DNA from: Mycobacterium mantenii
GTDB taxonomy: Bacteria; Actinomycetota; Actinomycetes; Mycobacteriales; Mycobacteriaceae
Direction: 5' to 3'
NCBI RefSeq assembly: GCF_010731775.1
Contig: NZ_AP022590.1
Coordinates: 5,828,001-5,892,000 of the forward strand
Length of the DNA: 64,000 bases
Part shown: positions 27,060 to 35,872 of the stretch, piece by piece
Layout: the number at the start of each line of letters is the position of its first letter
How positions within the stretch are numbered: the stretch's first letter is position 1
Translations under genes and position numbers: made by a program
Notes under the pieces: generated by a model
Seen by the model: only the letters and a program-made list of their open reading frames with translations
The model's database searches: none
Told to the model about the DNA's origin: nothing

Positions 27060-28089
27060 TTGTCCCGTACATCTTTCGTCGCCGCGGCTTTGGCACTAGT
27101 TTTTTCCATGCCAGGCTGCTCCTCACCGGGTCCCTCTCAAGGTGCTCCTCATACGGCAACCCCCGCCCTGACCGCCGCACCCACCTCCACCCGCGCACCC
27201 GGCGCTGACTTTCACGGTCCAGTGGTGGGGGAATGCGATGCCGAGTCCGGTGCGTCGGTGACCTACATCAAGAAGCTGAATCTCACGACGGGAGAGGAGG
27301 TTGACACCGGTAGAAGTTTCCGATCCCTGGGTGTAATGCCAACACTGGCCCCTGGGCGGTTCAGCGGACGGAACAACAATGGAGTCCCGATAAAACCAAG
27401 CAGGTATGGGAGAGCAGTGAAGCCGGCCATATCGGTTTTAAGGGCACCCAAACTGGTCAGGTCACAGATGTGACATGTCTCCTAGCGCCAACTAATGGTG
27501 ATTTCCAGCAAAAGCCCCGGCACAAGAATCCATTATTCGCCGCGGACGGTACCCCTGGTATTTCTGGACCAAGATGCGCGCGGCACAAATGGTGGTCAAT
27601 GGAAGTGGTTTGATCTGAACACGCAGAAAATCGTGAAGACACAGACTGGATATCCAGGAGACCCCAGCCCTGTCGCACCTTTTTCAGCGGAAGGCTTTCT
27701 GGGCCCCCAAGGTGAGGTCGAGCCGATCAACAGCACCGCCGGCCAAATGGGATTGCTGGATTCGGACATTTGCGGAAGGCCGATCCGATGGTTGAATGAC
27801 AAGCAGTACCTGACGGTTGGAGATTCAACAGACGGATTGGGAACCACCCCTGTATCTATCCGACTTTCGTCCTGGCAGCCGAACATACGAGTCATGCGGT
27901 AAGGCACTGAGTCCTACCGTGCCCAGGAACGTCGGGGCAATGAAAGATGCCATCATCGACCCTACTGGCAATATTTACTTTCTAATGAATGGTTCCAATG
28001 ATCTCGCCCTCTATCAGGCCAACCCCGCCGACCCTTCGCAACCCAAAAAATTACCGTTTAAAGGTGCCTTTTTGGGTAAATGGTTTTGA
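27060..28089 (+). pseudogene. Broken lipoprotein gene
   Basis: A signal sequence with a lipobox-like end (LSRTSFVAAALALVFSMPGC, TTG start with a GGAAAG site) leads into GPVVGECDAESGASVTYIKK. Homology then passes through other frames. First QQWSPDKTKQVWESSEAGHI appears near 27380. Next comes FLDQDARGTNGGQWKWFDLN from about 27562, then YLSDFRPGSRTYESCGKALS from about 27850, ending with LPFKGAFLGKW at 28086. At least three frameshifts are needed. The original was about 335 residues, with repeated strands like a beta-propeller. The function is unknown. The gap 26701-27059 shows no gene. Confidence 0.65.
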
Positions 28090-28285
28090 AAGCCCGCGGG
28101 TTTTCGCTGGGTGGGAGTGAGCCGAATGGGCGATCCGGCCGCAAGAATTAGAGGGCTGCTGCCTTGATCGTCTCCACGCAATACGGACACACCTTCTCAT
28201 CGACAGCCCTATAGTCGTGCAACCCCGCCGTGGGTACAGGTTGCCGATGTGCCCCTTCAATTCGCTGCACAACCGGTGACAACAA

Positions 28286-28530
28286 CGTTCGCGTGGGACA
28301 GCTTGCCGCCCAATTCCGCGGAACTGGCTTGGCGGGCAATGGAATTGATCAACGGGTGTTCCAGGGACGGTATCCGCCGGCGCAGCCGCTCGAAGCGCCG
28401 CAACAACGCCAGTTGCTCTGGGGGGGGTCAGTGCCTCGCAGTCGAAGGCGGCGACCCCGTCGAACGCCGCGTCGAGCGTGTCCAGGGCGGCCGTCAGCGC
28501 CTCGCGATCAACGGCTCCCGCAGCACTCAA
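28286..28530 (-). pseudogene. N-terminal scrap of a 13E12/DUF222 gene
   Basis: It begins with ALTAALDTLDAAFDGVAAFD then CEALT. After a run of eight C (28420-28427) it continues in another frame as PPEQLALLRRFERLRRRIPS and LEHPLINSIARQASSAELGG, the normal 13E12 N-terminus. One extra C causes the shift. After KLSHAN, homology ends. A separate scrap at 28148-28230 encodes YRAVDEKVCPYCVETIKAAA, a zinc-ribbon end of another protein. Confidence 0.65.
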
Positions 28531-28630
28531 AAACCGCCGCTCAGGGACTACTGAAACATAAGTGACACAAGTGATTCGAGGAGCCGGGTGTCACGCATGG
28601 CGAACATGACGACCGCCGGCCGAAGCCGAA

Positions 28631-28867
28631 TCAGTTGCTCAGCACCAACTTCCAGTTGCCGTTGACGTTGCGGTCCGGAACGCACCAGAAGTTGTTCCAG
28701 CTTCCCGGCGTCGTGGCCTTCACGCCCGGGCCGGCGTTCTGACACGCCTCCCGCGTGGGGTAGTTGCCCTCGGTCTGAATCGTGTCGGCGTTGCTGACGC
28801 CCACACCGACCGTGAGCAGCCCGGCCAACGCCAGCAGACCCGCGGCGGCAAAACGCTTCATGTCCAT
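28631..28867 (-). CDS. Small secreted protein
   Basis: About 78 residues from ATG 28867, with AGGAGG five bases upstream. The signal peptide MDMKRFAAAGLLALAGLLTV is cleaved near SNADT. The mature part (YPTREACQNAGPGVKATTPG, then WNNFWCVPD) has two cysteines, a pattern seen in small mycobacterial secreted proteins. Function is unknown. Confidence 0.75.
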   Translation of the reverse strand: MDMKRFAAAGLLALAGLLTVGVGVSNADTIQTEGNYPTREACQNAGPGVKATTPGSWNNFWCVPDRNVNGNWKLVLSN

Positions 28868-28946
28868 CCAATCCTCCTGTGGGAGCACGAACCGGCATTA
28901 ACCGTATGCGGAATGGACAGACCGCGTAGTGCTTTTCGTCGGGAAG

Positions 28947-29561
28947 CTACGTTTGCTGCAGCGCCACCGCGGTGGCCACCGCTTCTAGCAGGCGACCGAG
29001 TTGCCCGGCGTCCCCGACGGTTCGGTCCCCGGCCGCCAGCCGGGTGAAGACACCGGCGATGAACGTGGTGACGGCGGTGGTCTGCGCGGCCAGCAGGGCC
29101 GGGTCGCGGGTGTCCGGCTGCAGGTGGGCGATGGCGTCGCGGGCCATGCCGTTGATCCGGGCGACGAACACCTGCGATGTTTCGGCCAGGCCCGGATCGC
29201 GAGCGGCGCCCAGCAGCAGTTCGTGGCGCGCTCTGTTCAGCATCAGCCCGGATCCGTTGGCCTGCATCATGGTGAGCCGGGCCAGGTGCGCGAACGGCGA
29301 GTGCGGATCGACCGGCTCGTCGATCACGGACTGCAGGTTGGCCACGTCGATCTCCGCGACGCGCTTGCCGACGCCGCGCAGCAGGGCCACGCGGGTGCGG
29401 TAGTAGTACGACGTCGTGCCCTCGGGGACACCGGCGACGCGGTCGACCTGCCCGTGGGTCAGCCCGCGCGAGCCGTCCTCGGCCAGCACCCGGATCGCCG
29501 CATCGCACAGGTCGCGGCGGCGTTCGTCGCCGTTGCGTTTTCGGGTTCCGGTGGTGGCCAT
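28947..29561 (-). CDS. TetR-family transcriptional regulator
   Basis: This protein has 204 residues. The N-terminal HTH is RRRDLCDAAIRVLAEDGSRG, then LTHGQVDRVAGVPEGTTSYYYRTR. The C-terminus is a ligand-binding helical domain. ATG 29561 is chosen (MATTGTRKRNGDERRRD). It lies eight bases after the stop of the SDR gene and is in the same transcript. The divergent promoter region at 30341-30429 contains an inverted repeat that may be its operator. Confidence 0.87.
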   Translation of the reverse strand: MATTGTRKRNGDERRRDLCDAAIRVLAEDGSRGLTHGQVDRVAGVPEGTTSYYYRTRVALLRGVGKRVAEIDVANLQSVIDEPVDPHSPFAHLARLTMMQANGSGLMLNRARHELLLGAARDPGLAETSQVFVARINGMARDAIAHLQPDTRDPALLAAQTTAVTTFIAGVFTRLAAGDRTVGDAGQLGRLLEAVATAVALQQT

Positions 29562-29569
29562 GACCGTCC

Positions 29570-30340
29570 TCAGCGCAGCACGGTGCCGCCGTCGATGTTG
29601 ACGACCTGGCCGTTGATCCATTCGCCCTCGGCCGAGAGCAGGAAGGCGACCAGCGCGGCGACGTCGCCGGGATCGCCGACGCGGGGTCCCCGGATGCGTT
29701 TGAGCGCGGCAGCTTCCAGGTCCGGCCATTGCGGCACCGAACGGATGGTCTCGGTCGCGGTGAACCCGGGTGCGACAGCGTTGCACCGGATGTTGTCCTT
29801 TCCCCACCGCGACGCGACGTGGCGGGTGAGCGCGCCGATGCCGGCTTTGGCGGTCGCATAGGCCGGCCGCGCGGGCTCGCCCTGGAACGCCGCCGCCGAG
29901 GACATGTTGACGATCGCCCCGCCGCCGCGGCTGAGCATCTGCGGGATGGCGTATTTCAACGCGGCCGCATACCCGCGCAGGCTCACCGCCATCACCCGGT
30001 CCCAGACGTCGAAGTCGATGTCGACGACGTCGGTGTCTGCGCGGATGGTGCTCATGTCGGCGCCCACGTTGAACAGCAGGTCTACCCCGTCGTAAGTGGT
30101 TGCGGCACTGTCGATCAGGTCCGCGACCGACACCGGGTCGGACAGGTCGAAGGCCACGTGGGTCGCCGTGCCCCCGGCCGCGGCGACGCGCGCGGCGGTC
30201 TGCTGCGCGGCGTCGGCGGCGACGTCGCCGATGACCACCCGGCAGCCCTCCTCGCCCAGCCGTGCGGCGGCCGCCGCGCCGAGACCGGTGGCGCCGCCGA
30301 CGACGACCGCCACCTTGCCGGCCAGACCGCGCAGTGCCAT
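29570..30340 (-). CDS. Short-chain dehydrogenase/reductase
   Basis: This classical SDR has about 256 residues: cofactor motif VVVGGATGLGAAAA, NVGADM in place of the usual NNAG, catalytic Ser in VNMSSAAAFQG, YATAK catalytic pair (about residues 155-159), and a C-terminal GGTVLR. ATG 30340 follows an AAGGGG site. It diverges from the MBL operon and is co-transcribed with TetR. The substrate is unknown. Confidence 0.88.
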   Translation of the reverse strand: MALRGLAGKVAVVVGGATGLGAAAAARLGEEGCRVVIGDVAADAAQQTAARVAAAGGTATHVAFDLSDPVSVADLIDSAATTYDGVDLLFNVGADMSTIRADTDVVDIDFDVWDRVMAVSLRGYAAALKYAIPQMLSRGGGAIVNMSSAAAFQGEPARPAYATAKAGIGALTRHVASRWGKDNIRCNAVAPGFTATETIRSVPQWPDLEAAALKRIRGPRVGDPGDVAALVAFLLSAEGEWINGQVVNIDGGTVLR

Positions 30341-30361
30341 GAGCACCCCTTCCCGCCTCAA

Positions 30362-30419
30362 GGATCCCGGAAGATAGGGATCCCGGAAGATATTGACTTT
30401 ACCTCTAGAACTGTAGAGG
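30362..30419. promoter_or_regulatory. Divergent control region with direct and inverted repeats
   Basis: GGATCCCGGAAGATA occurs twice (30362-30376, 30378-30392), with a 16-base period. TTGACT at 30393 resembles a -35 box for the rightward operon. CCTCTA-N6-TAGAGG (30402-30419) is a perfect inverted repeat between it and the ATG at 30430. A repressor bound there would block that promoter; the neighbouring TetR protein is the obvious candidate. Confidence 0.6.
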
Positions 30420-30429
30420 ATCGCCAGTC

Positions 30430-31701
30430 ATGGCTGGGATTCATCGGGAGCGCCCCGGGGCCGGCGATCTCGCGGCGGCGACGGACACCCCCGCGCTACC
30501 CCTGGGCGACGGCGTCTGGATGTCCCCGGGGGTCTCCAACTCCTATGCGGTGGCCACCGACGAGGGGCGGGTCATCGTCAACGGCGGGCTGGTCTTCGAA
30601 GGACCCTTGCACCGCAAGGCTTTTGCCGACGTGGCCGGCCCGACGCGGGCCATCATCGTCACCCAGGGCCACGCCGACCACTGGGGCGGGGTGAACTCGC
30701 TGCGCGACGAGGAAACCCAAGTGCTGATGCACCGCAACTACCGGTACTGGCGCGACGACAACGCGCTGCTCATGGGGTACCGCGTGCCCAAGACGTCGTT
30801 CGCCTTCCAGAAGTTTTCCGACGCCGTGCTCGAGCACTTCAAGACGATCGACCCGGCGACCATCGACTTCTCGTTTCCCGAGCCGACCACGACCTTCGAC
30901 CAGCGCCATGGAATGACGGTCGGCGGGCGCGCCTTCGAAGTGGCGTGGACGCCAGGGGGCGAGACCACCGACGCGCTGGCGGTGTGGCTGCCCGAGAATC
31001 GAATCCTGTTCAGCGGCAATCTGTTCGGTCCACTGTTCGGCCATGTCCCGAACCTGATGACCATCCGCGGCGACAGGTACCGCGATCCGATCCTCTACAT
31101 CGAGTCGTTGAACACCGTGCTGGATTACGGACCGCGGCGACTGATCACGGGCCACTTCGCTCCGATCGAGGGCGCCGACCGCATCGCCGAGGAAGTCACC
31201 GCGATGCGCGACGGGATGCAGGCGGTGCACGATCGCACCGTCGAACTGATGAACTCCGGAGCCGACATCCACACCGCGATGCGCGATGTCAAGGTGCCCG
31301 AGCAGCTCGACATCGGCGAGGGCTACGGCAAGACCTCCTGGAATGTACGGGCCATCTGGGAGATGTACACCGGATGGTTCCGGCATCGATCCACCACCGA
31401 ACTGTATGGCGTGGCGCAGGATTCGGTCGCCGCCGACGTGGTCAGCGCCGCTGGCGCCGAAGCGCTCACCGACGCGGCGCGCGCTCAACTGACCGCCGGG
31501 CGGCCGGTGCAGGCCATCCACCTCACCGACCTGGTCCTGGCCGCCCAGCCGCTGCATGCGGCGGCCCGGGCGGTGGCCGCCGACGCGCACGAAGTTCTGC
31601 TGACCGGAACCGAAAACTTCTGGGAGAAGGCCTGGCTGGCGAAATCCATCGACGAACTGAGATCCGACGAATTGAAGACCTCAGAAAGGGCATTGGAATG
31701 A
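30430..31701 (+). CDS. MBL-fold alkylsulfatase-like hydrolase
   Basis: This protein has 423 residues. The metallo-beta-lactamase fold shows VTQGHADHWGGVNSL (about residue 77). The usual HxHxDH begins with Gln, so one metal ligand is changed. Later LFSGNLFGPLFGHVPN and LITGHFAPIEG are present. The C-terminal third (EMYTGWFRHRSTTELYGV) is the alkylsulfatase dimerisation region. It probably hydrolyses a sulfate or other ester, but the altered motif makes the reaction uncertain. It is the first gene of a four-gene operon. Confidence 0.8.
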   Translation: MAGIHRERPGAGDLAAATDTPALPLGDGVWMSPGVSNSYAVATDEGRVIVNGGLVFEGPLHRKAFADVAGPTRAIIVTQGHADHWGGVNSLRDEETQVLMHRNYRYWRDDNALLMGYRVPKTSFAFQKFSDAVLEHFKTIDPATIDFSFPEPTTTFDQRHGMTVGGRAFEVAWTPGGETTDALAVWLPENRILFSGNLFGPLFGHVPNLMTIRGDRYRDPILYIESLNTVLDYGPRRLITGHFAPIEGADRIAEEVTAMRDGMQAVHDRTVELMNSGADIHTAMRDVKVPEQLDIGEGYGKTSWNVRAIWEMYTGWFRHRSTTELYGVAQDSVAADVVSAAGAEALTDAARAQLTAGRPVQAIHLTDLVLAAQPLHAAARAVAADAHEVLLTGTENFWEKAWLAKSIDELRSDELKTSERALE

Positions 31702-32447
31702 ACACCGTCAACTTCGATTTCACCGGCGCCCACGTGCTGGTGACCGGCGGCACCAGCGGCATCGGCAACGCGATCGCCGCCGCGTTCGCCGGTGCCGGTG
31801 CCGCGGTCACGGTGACCGGCACCCGCGGGTCGGCCGCAGACTATCCCGAGGCGGAGCTGGGCGCGTTCACCTACCGGCAGTGCCAGATCCAGGATTCCGA
31901 ATCCGTTGACGCCCTGGCCGATTCGCTGGGTGAACTGGACATCCTGATCAACAACGCGGGCGGCCCCTATCCCGCGGGCGACGAATACGACCCGGACGGC
32001 TACGTCGCGTCGGTGACGCAGAACATGCTGGGCCCGATGCGGCTGACCATGCGCTGCCATGAGCGCCTGAAATCCAGCCGGGCGTCCGGCGGCGCGAGCG
32101 TCGTCAGCGTGGTCTCGATGTCCGCGTTCCGCTCGGCGGTCTTCGTCCCGGGCTACGCGTCGTCGAAGATGGGTCTGATCGCCCTGACGATGAACCTGTC
32201 CCGCCGATGGGCCAACGACGAGATCCGGGTCAACGCCATCGCGCCCGGGCTCATCGACACCCGAATGACCCACCCGGCCATGGGGATTCCCGAGGTGATG
32301 GACGTCGAGATCGGCTTCCACACCCCGCTCGGCAGGCCCGGCACACCCAAGGACTGCACCGGCGCGGCGCTCTTCCTGTGTACCGACGCCGCCTCCTACA
32401 TCACCGGCAGCACGATCGCCGTCGACGGCGGATACCTGACGGTCTGA
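31698..32447 (+). CDS. Short-chain dehydrogenase/reductase
   Basis: This classical SDR has 249 residues: VLVTGGTSGIGNAIAAAFAG, NNAGG, VVSMSAFRSAVFVPG with catalytic Ser, YASSK, and a C-terminal GSTIAVDGGYLTV. The ATG overlaps the stop of the MBL gene (ATGA). The sulfotransferase-like gene follows four bases after its stop. The substrate is unknown. Confidence 0.9.
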   Translation: MNTVNFDFTGAHVLVTGGTSGIGNAIAAAFAGAGAAVTVTGTRGSAADYPEAELGAFTYRQCQIQDSESVDALADSLGELDILINNAGGPYPAGDEYDPDGYVASVTQNMLGPMRLTMRCHERLKSSRASGGASVVSVVSMSAFRSAVFVPGYASSKMGLIALTMNLSRRWANDEIRVNAIAPGLIDTRMTHPAMGIPEVMDVEIGFHTPLGRPGTPKDCTGAALFLCTDAASYITGSTIAVDGGYLTV

Positions 32448-32450
32448 GCG

Positions 32451-33644
32451 ATGAAGGCCCCGAACGAACTGGCCGACCTCTCGACCACCGACGACGTCTT
32501 CGAGCTGGCGGCCCGACGCACCGGTCTCATCGAAATCGACTCCGACTCGTGGCGGGATGGATTGCAGCTCATCCTGGACGAGCTCAACACCTCACCGGTG
32601 TTCACTCCGTTCGGCCGCGAACGGGTCCTCGACGACGCCACCAACGCGCTGGGGCGGCGCATGCAGGTGCACGGTTACATCGCGGCACACCCCGAGGTGC
32701 TGGACACGCCCGTCGAGCGGCCACTGATCGTGCTCGGCATGCCGCGCACCGGGACCACGGTGATCAGCTACCTGCTCGACCAGGACCCGGGCCGGCGATC
32801 GCTACTGCACTGGCAGTGCGTGGAACCCATCCCGCCCGCCGGCACCGACACATTGCGCACCGACCCGCGATGCCTGGCCCTGCTGGAGGAGCAGCGCAAG
32901 ATCCTCGAGCTGGTCACGCAGGCGAAAATGCCGCTGCCGCACTGGGAAGACGCCGACGGCCCGACCGAGGACATGTTCATCCACAACCAGGATTTCAAGG
33001 GCCTGTCCTGGGATTCGTTCCTGCCGACGGATCGCTACGCGCGCTGGCTCTTCGACGAAGCCGACTTGAGCAGCACCTACGAATACCAGAAGCGGTACCT
33101 GCAGGTGCTGCAGTCCACCGCGCCCGGCAACTGGAGCCTGAAGATGCCGTCGCACTCGGTGCACATCGAGGCGCTGCTCAAGGTGTTCCCCGACGCGCGG
33201 CTGATCTGGGCGCACCGCGACCCGTACAAGGCCACCGGGTCGCTGTGCAACCTGTGGCGGCTGCCGCAGAGCCTGGTGATGAACACCGAACTGCTGGACC
33301 AGACGGACATGGGTCGCAACGCGATGTGGCAGATGCGCTACCACGTCGAGCGGCCGCTGCGGGTGCGCGACCGGATCGGCGACGAACGGTTCTTCCACAT
33401 GTACTACCACGAGATGATGCGCGACCCAATGGACGTGATGCGGCGCATCTACCAGTGGGCGGACGAACCGCTGACCGCGGACACCGAAGCGCGCATGCGC
33501 AATTGGCTCACCGAGCACCCCCAGGACCGATTCGCGCTGAACGCCTATCGCCTCGAGGAATACGGCCTGAGCGTCGAACAGCTCGCACCCACCTTCGCCG
33601 AGTATCTCGAGACCTTCGACATCGAACTGGAGGGCACGCCGTGA
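32451..33644 (+). CDS. Sulfotransferase-family protein
   Basis: This protein has 397 residues. The PAPS-binding 5'-phosphosulfate loop is LIVLGMPRTGTTVISYLL (about residue 93), followed by the 3'-phosphate region IWAHRDPYKATGSLCNLW and WSLKMPSHS. It matches the large actinobacterial Sulfotransfer_3 group, whose members often sit in lipid or steroid operons and are rarely characterised. Gene overlaps (four bases with the ADH gene) show one transcript. Confidence 0.85.
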   Translation: MKAPNELADLSTTDDVFELAARRTGLIEIDSDSWRDGLQLILDELNTSPVFTPFGRERVLDDATNALGRRMQVHGYIAAHPEVLDTPVERPLIVLGMPRTGTTVISYLLDQDPGRRSLLHWQCVEPIPPAGTDTLRTDPRCLALLEEQRKILELVTQAKMPLPHWEDADGPTEDMFIHNQDFKGLSWDSFLPTDRYARWLFDEADLSSTYEYQKRYLQVLQSTAPGNWSLKMPSHSVHIEALLKVFPDARLIWAHRDPYKATGSLCNLWRLPQSLVMNTELLDQTDMGRNAMWQMRYHVERPLRVRDRIGDERFFHMYYHEMMRDPMDVMRRIYQWADEPLTADTEARMRNWLTEHPQDRFALNAYRLEEYGLSVEQLAPTFAEYLETFDIELEGTP

Positions 33645-34651
33645 AAGCAGTCGTGGTCACCGGGCCGGGCAAGGCCGAGGTCCTCGACACCGAGTGCCCC
33701 CGCGTCGGCCCGCGCGACGCGCTGGTGCGGATGCGCGCCTGCGGCATCTGCGGTTCCGACGCGTTCTACATCACCCTCGGCGGCATCCCGCCACGCCAGG
33801 GGCACACCCCGCTCGGACACGAACCCGCCGGGGAGATCGTCGAGGTGGGCGCGCGGGTGACCGGGCTGTCCGTCGGCGACCACGTCGTCATCAATCCGAT
33901 GGTCGCGCCCAGCGGCATCATCGGCAACGGCGGCGCCACCGGAGCGCTGGCCGACTATCTGCTCATCGAAAATGCCGTCCGCGGAACAAGTCTCGAAGTG
34001 ATCCCGGATCACATACCGTGGGAAGTGGCCGCACTCAACGAACCGATGGCCGTCGCGCGCCACGGCGCCAACCGCTGCCAACCCGAACCGACGGACAAGG
34101 TCGTCGTGTTCGGGGCAGGGCCGATCGGGCTGGGCGCCGTACTGGCCTTCAAATCCCTTGGTGTCGGCCATGTTGTCGTCGCGGACCTGATCCCGGGCCG
34201 CCTGAAGAAGGCGCTGCAGATCGGCGCCGACGCCGTCATCAACTCCGCCGAAGAGGACGTGGTGGCCCGGCTGATCGAATTGCACGGCCAAGGCGAATCG
34301 ATGTTTCCCGGCAAAGCCGGCACCGACATCTATCTCGACGCGGCCGGGGTGCCCGCCGTCGTCAACACCGCGCTGGCCGCCGCGAAGAAGGGCGCCACCC
34401 TGGGAATCGTTGGCGTGCACAAGGAGCCGGTGCCGGTCGAGTTCGTCAACGTGATGAGCAACGAGATCACCATCCTCGGATCGATGGGCTACCCCGACGA
34501 AATCTTCGAGGTGACCAGGGATCTCGTCGCAAACTGGGAGAAGTACGCGCTGATCGTCAGCCACAGGATCCCGTTCGACAACGTCGGCGAGGCGCTCGAG
34601 CTGGCGCACACCCCGGGGGCCGCGGACAAGGTCGTCGTCACGTTCTGCTGA
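33641..34651 (+). CDS. Zinc-type (MDR) alcohol dehydrogenase
   Basis: This protein has 336 residues. The catalytic zinc ligands are Cys in ACGICGSD and His-Glu in GHEPAGEIVEVG. The NAD motif is VVFGAGPIGLGAVLAF. The lobe that normally carries four structural-zinc Cys (after VVINP) has none here: it reads MVAPSGIIGNGGATGALADY. The start is GTG 33641, overlapping the previous stop. It may oxidise an alcohol released by, or fed to, the preceding enzymes. Confidence 0.87.
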   Translation: MKAVVVTGPGKAEVLDTECPRVGPRDALVRMRACGICGSDAFYITLGGIPPRQGHTPLGHEPAGEIVEVGARVTGLSVGDHVVINPMVAPSGIIGNGGATGALADYLLIENAVRGTSLEVIPDHIPWEVAALNEPMAVARHGANRCQPEPTDKVVVFGAGPIGLGAVLAFKSLGVGHVVVADLIPGRLKKALQIGADAVINSAEEDVVARLIELHGQGESMFPGKAGTDIYLDAAGVPAVVNTALAAAKKGATLGIVGVHKEPVPVEFVNVMSNEITILGSMGYPDEIFEVTRDLVANWEKYALIVSHRIPFDNVGEALELAHTPGAADKVVVTFC

Positions 34652-34669
34652 CGTCGGTCCCCTGCGCCC

Positions 34670-35530
34670 CTAGGGGCCGGTGTATCCCGGCGGGTTGACG
34701 CCGTCCACCCAGAAGTCGACGCCCAGCTTCGAGCCGGGAATGCAGTCGTACACCGACAAATCCTTGACGCCGGAATCCACCAGTACGTCCTCGCACAGCA
34801 GCATGTTGCCGGTGAACTCCTTGGCCGGCTTGGTGAGGATGACGTAGGCCGCGTCGGAGTAGATCTCGGGCTTGCGGGCGCGTCCCATCGCCTCGTCGCC
34901 GCCGAGCAGGTTCTGCACCGCGGCGGTGGCCACCAGCGTGCGCGGCCACAGCGTGTTGGAGGCGATCCCCTCGTCGCGCATCTCCTGCGCGATGCCCAAC
35001 GCGCACAGCGTCATACCGAACTTGGCCATCATGTACGCCGTCGGCTTCAGCCATTCCTGGCCCAGCAGCACCGGCGGCGACAGCGTCAGGATGTGCGGGT
35101 TCTCCCGGCCCTTCATGTGGGGCAGACACGCCCGCGACACCGCATATGTGCCCCGCACCTGAATGCCGTTCATCAGGTCGAACCGCTTCATCGGCACCTC
35201 GGTGATGGAGCCCAGGTTGATCGCCGACGCGTTGTTGACGCAGATGTCGATGCCGCCGAATTGTTCGACGGTCTTGGCCACGGCCGCCTCAACCGAATCC
35301 GGGTCGCGGACGTCCCCGACGATCGGCAGCGCCTGTCCGCCCGCTTCCTCGAGCTCCTTGGCGGCGGTGAACACCGTCCCCGGCAGCTTCGGGTGCGGCT
35401 CGGCGGTCTTGGCGATCAGCGCGATGTTGGCGCCGTCCTGCGCAGCGCGCTTGGCGATCGCCAGGCCGATACCGCGGCTGGCGCCGGAGATGAACATGGT
35501 CTTGCCCTGCAGGGACGTTTCGTGGGACAT
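34670..35530 (-). CDS. SDR family oxidoreductase (Rv3224-like, HSDL2-type)
   Basis: This protein has 286 residues. TMFISGASRGIGLAIAKRAA is the cofactor motif, followed by NNASAINLGSI and YMMAKFGMTL (Tyr-Lys pair). It lacks the C-terminal SCP2 domain of eukaryotic HSDL2. It closely matches Rv3224, which also neighbours sigH. It is convergent with the ADH gene and divergent from sigH. Confidence 0.9.
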   Translation of the reverse strand: MSHETSLQGKTMFISGASRGIGLAIAKRAAQDGANIALIAKTAEPHPKLPGTVFTAAKELEEAGGQALPIVGDVRDPDSVEAAVAKTVEQFGGIDICVNNASAINLGSITEVPMKRFDLMNGIQVRGTYAVSRACLPHMKGRENPHILTLSPPVLLGQEWLKPTAYMMAKFGMTLCALGIAQEMRDEGIASNTLWPRTLVATAAVQNLLGGDEAMGRARKPEIYSDAAYVILTKPAKEFTGNMLLCEDVLVDSGVKDLSVYDCIPGSKLGVDFWVDGVNPPGYTGP

Positions 35531-35628
35531 GGCGTCACACTAACGCCACGCCCGATCGGGCCGGATCGGGGTCCGATCGGGGCGGCCGGGGTCGCCGCGC
35601 GGCCAGATCGCGCTCCGGAGCTGGCGTC

Positions 35629-35676
35629 GAAATAGCGTGGAAATAGCGTGGAAATAGCGGGGTCGCGCGCGCTGTT
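35629..35676 (+). promoter_or_regulatory. Three 11-bp tandem repeats and candidate SigH promoter
   Basis: GAAATAGCGTG is repeated three times in 35629-35661, the last copy ending differently. GGAA at 35650-35653 followed by 20 bases and GTT (35674-35676) resembles the GGAA/GTT recognition sequence of SigH/SigR-type factors. This would be an autoregulatory promoter. The 11-base period is about one helical turn. Confidence 0.4.
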
Positions 35677-35872
35677 GATCAAGTCGGTCTCACATGCGGT
35701 GGAGCGGACCCGGACGGACAGTGTCGGGGTCAGCCTTTAGATTGGGAGTAGCAGCGTGGTGTCAACGGCGACGAGCCTGTTGGGCGAGGAGTTGTTGGCT
35801 GGCCTCCTTGCGAGTCCGGGGGCGCTTTCGGTGCTCACCGGGAACACCGCCGCAGAAGGGACCGGGAGGATC

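Noticed and set aside
32207..34651. An 814-codon open frame covering the sulfotransferase and alcohol dehydrogenase genes
   Set aside because: Its first 475 codons are an Arg/Ala/His-rich shadow of the sulfotransferase frame. Only the last 336 codons, from GTG 33641, encode the dehydrogenase.
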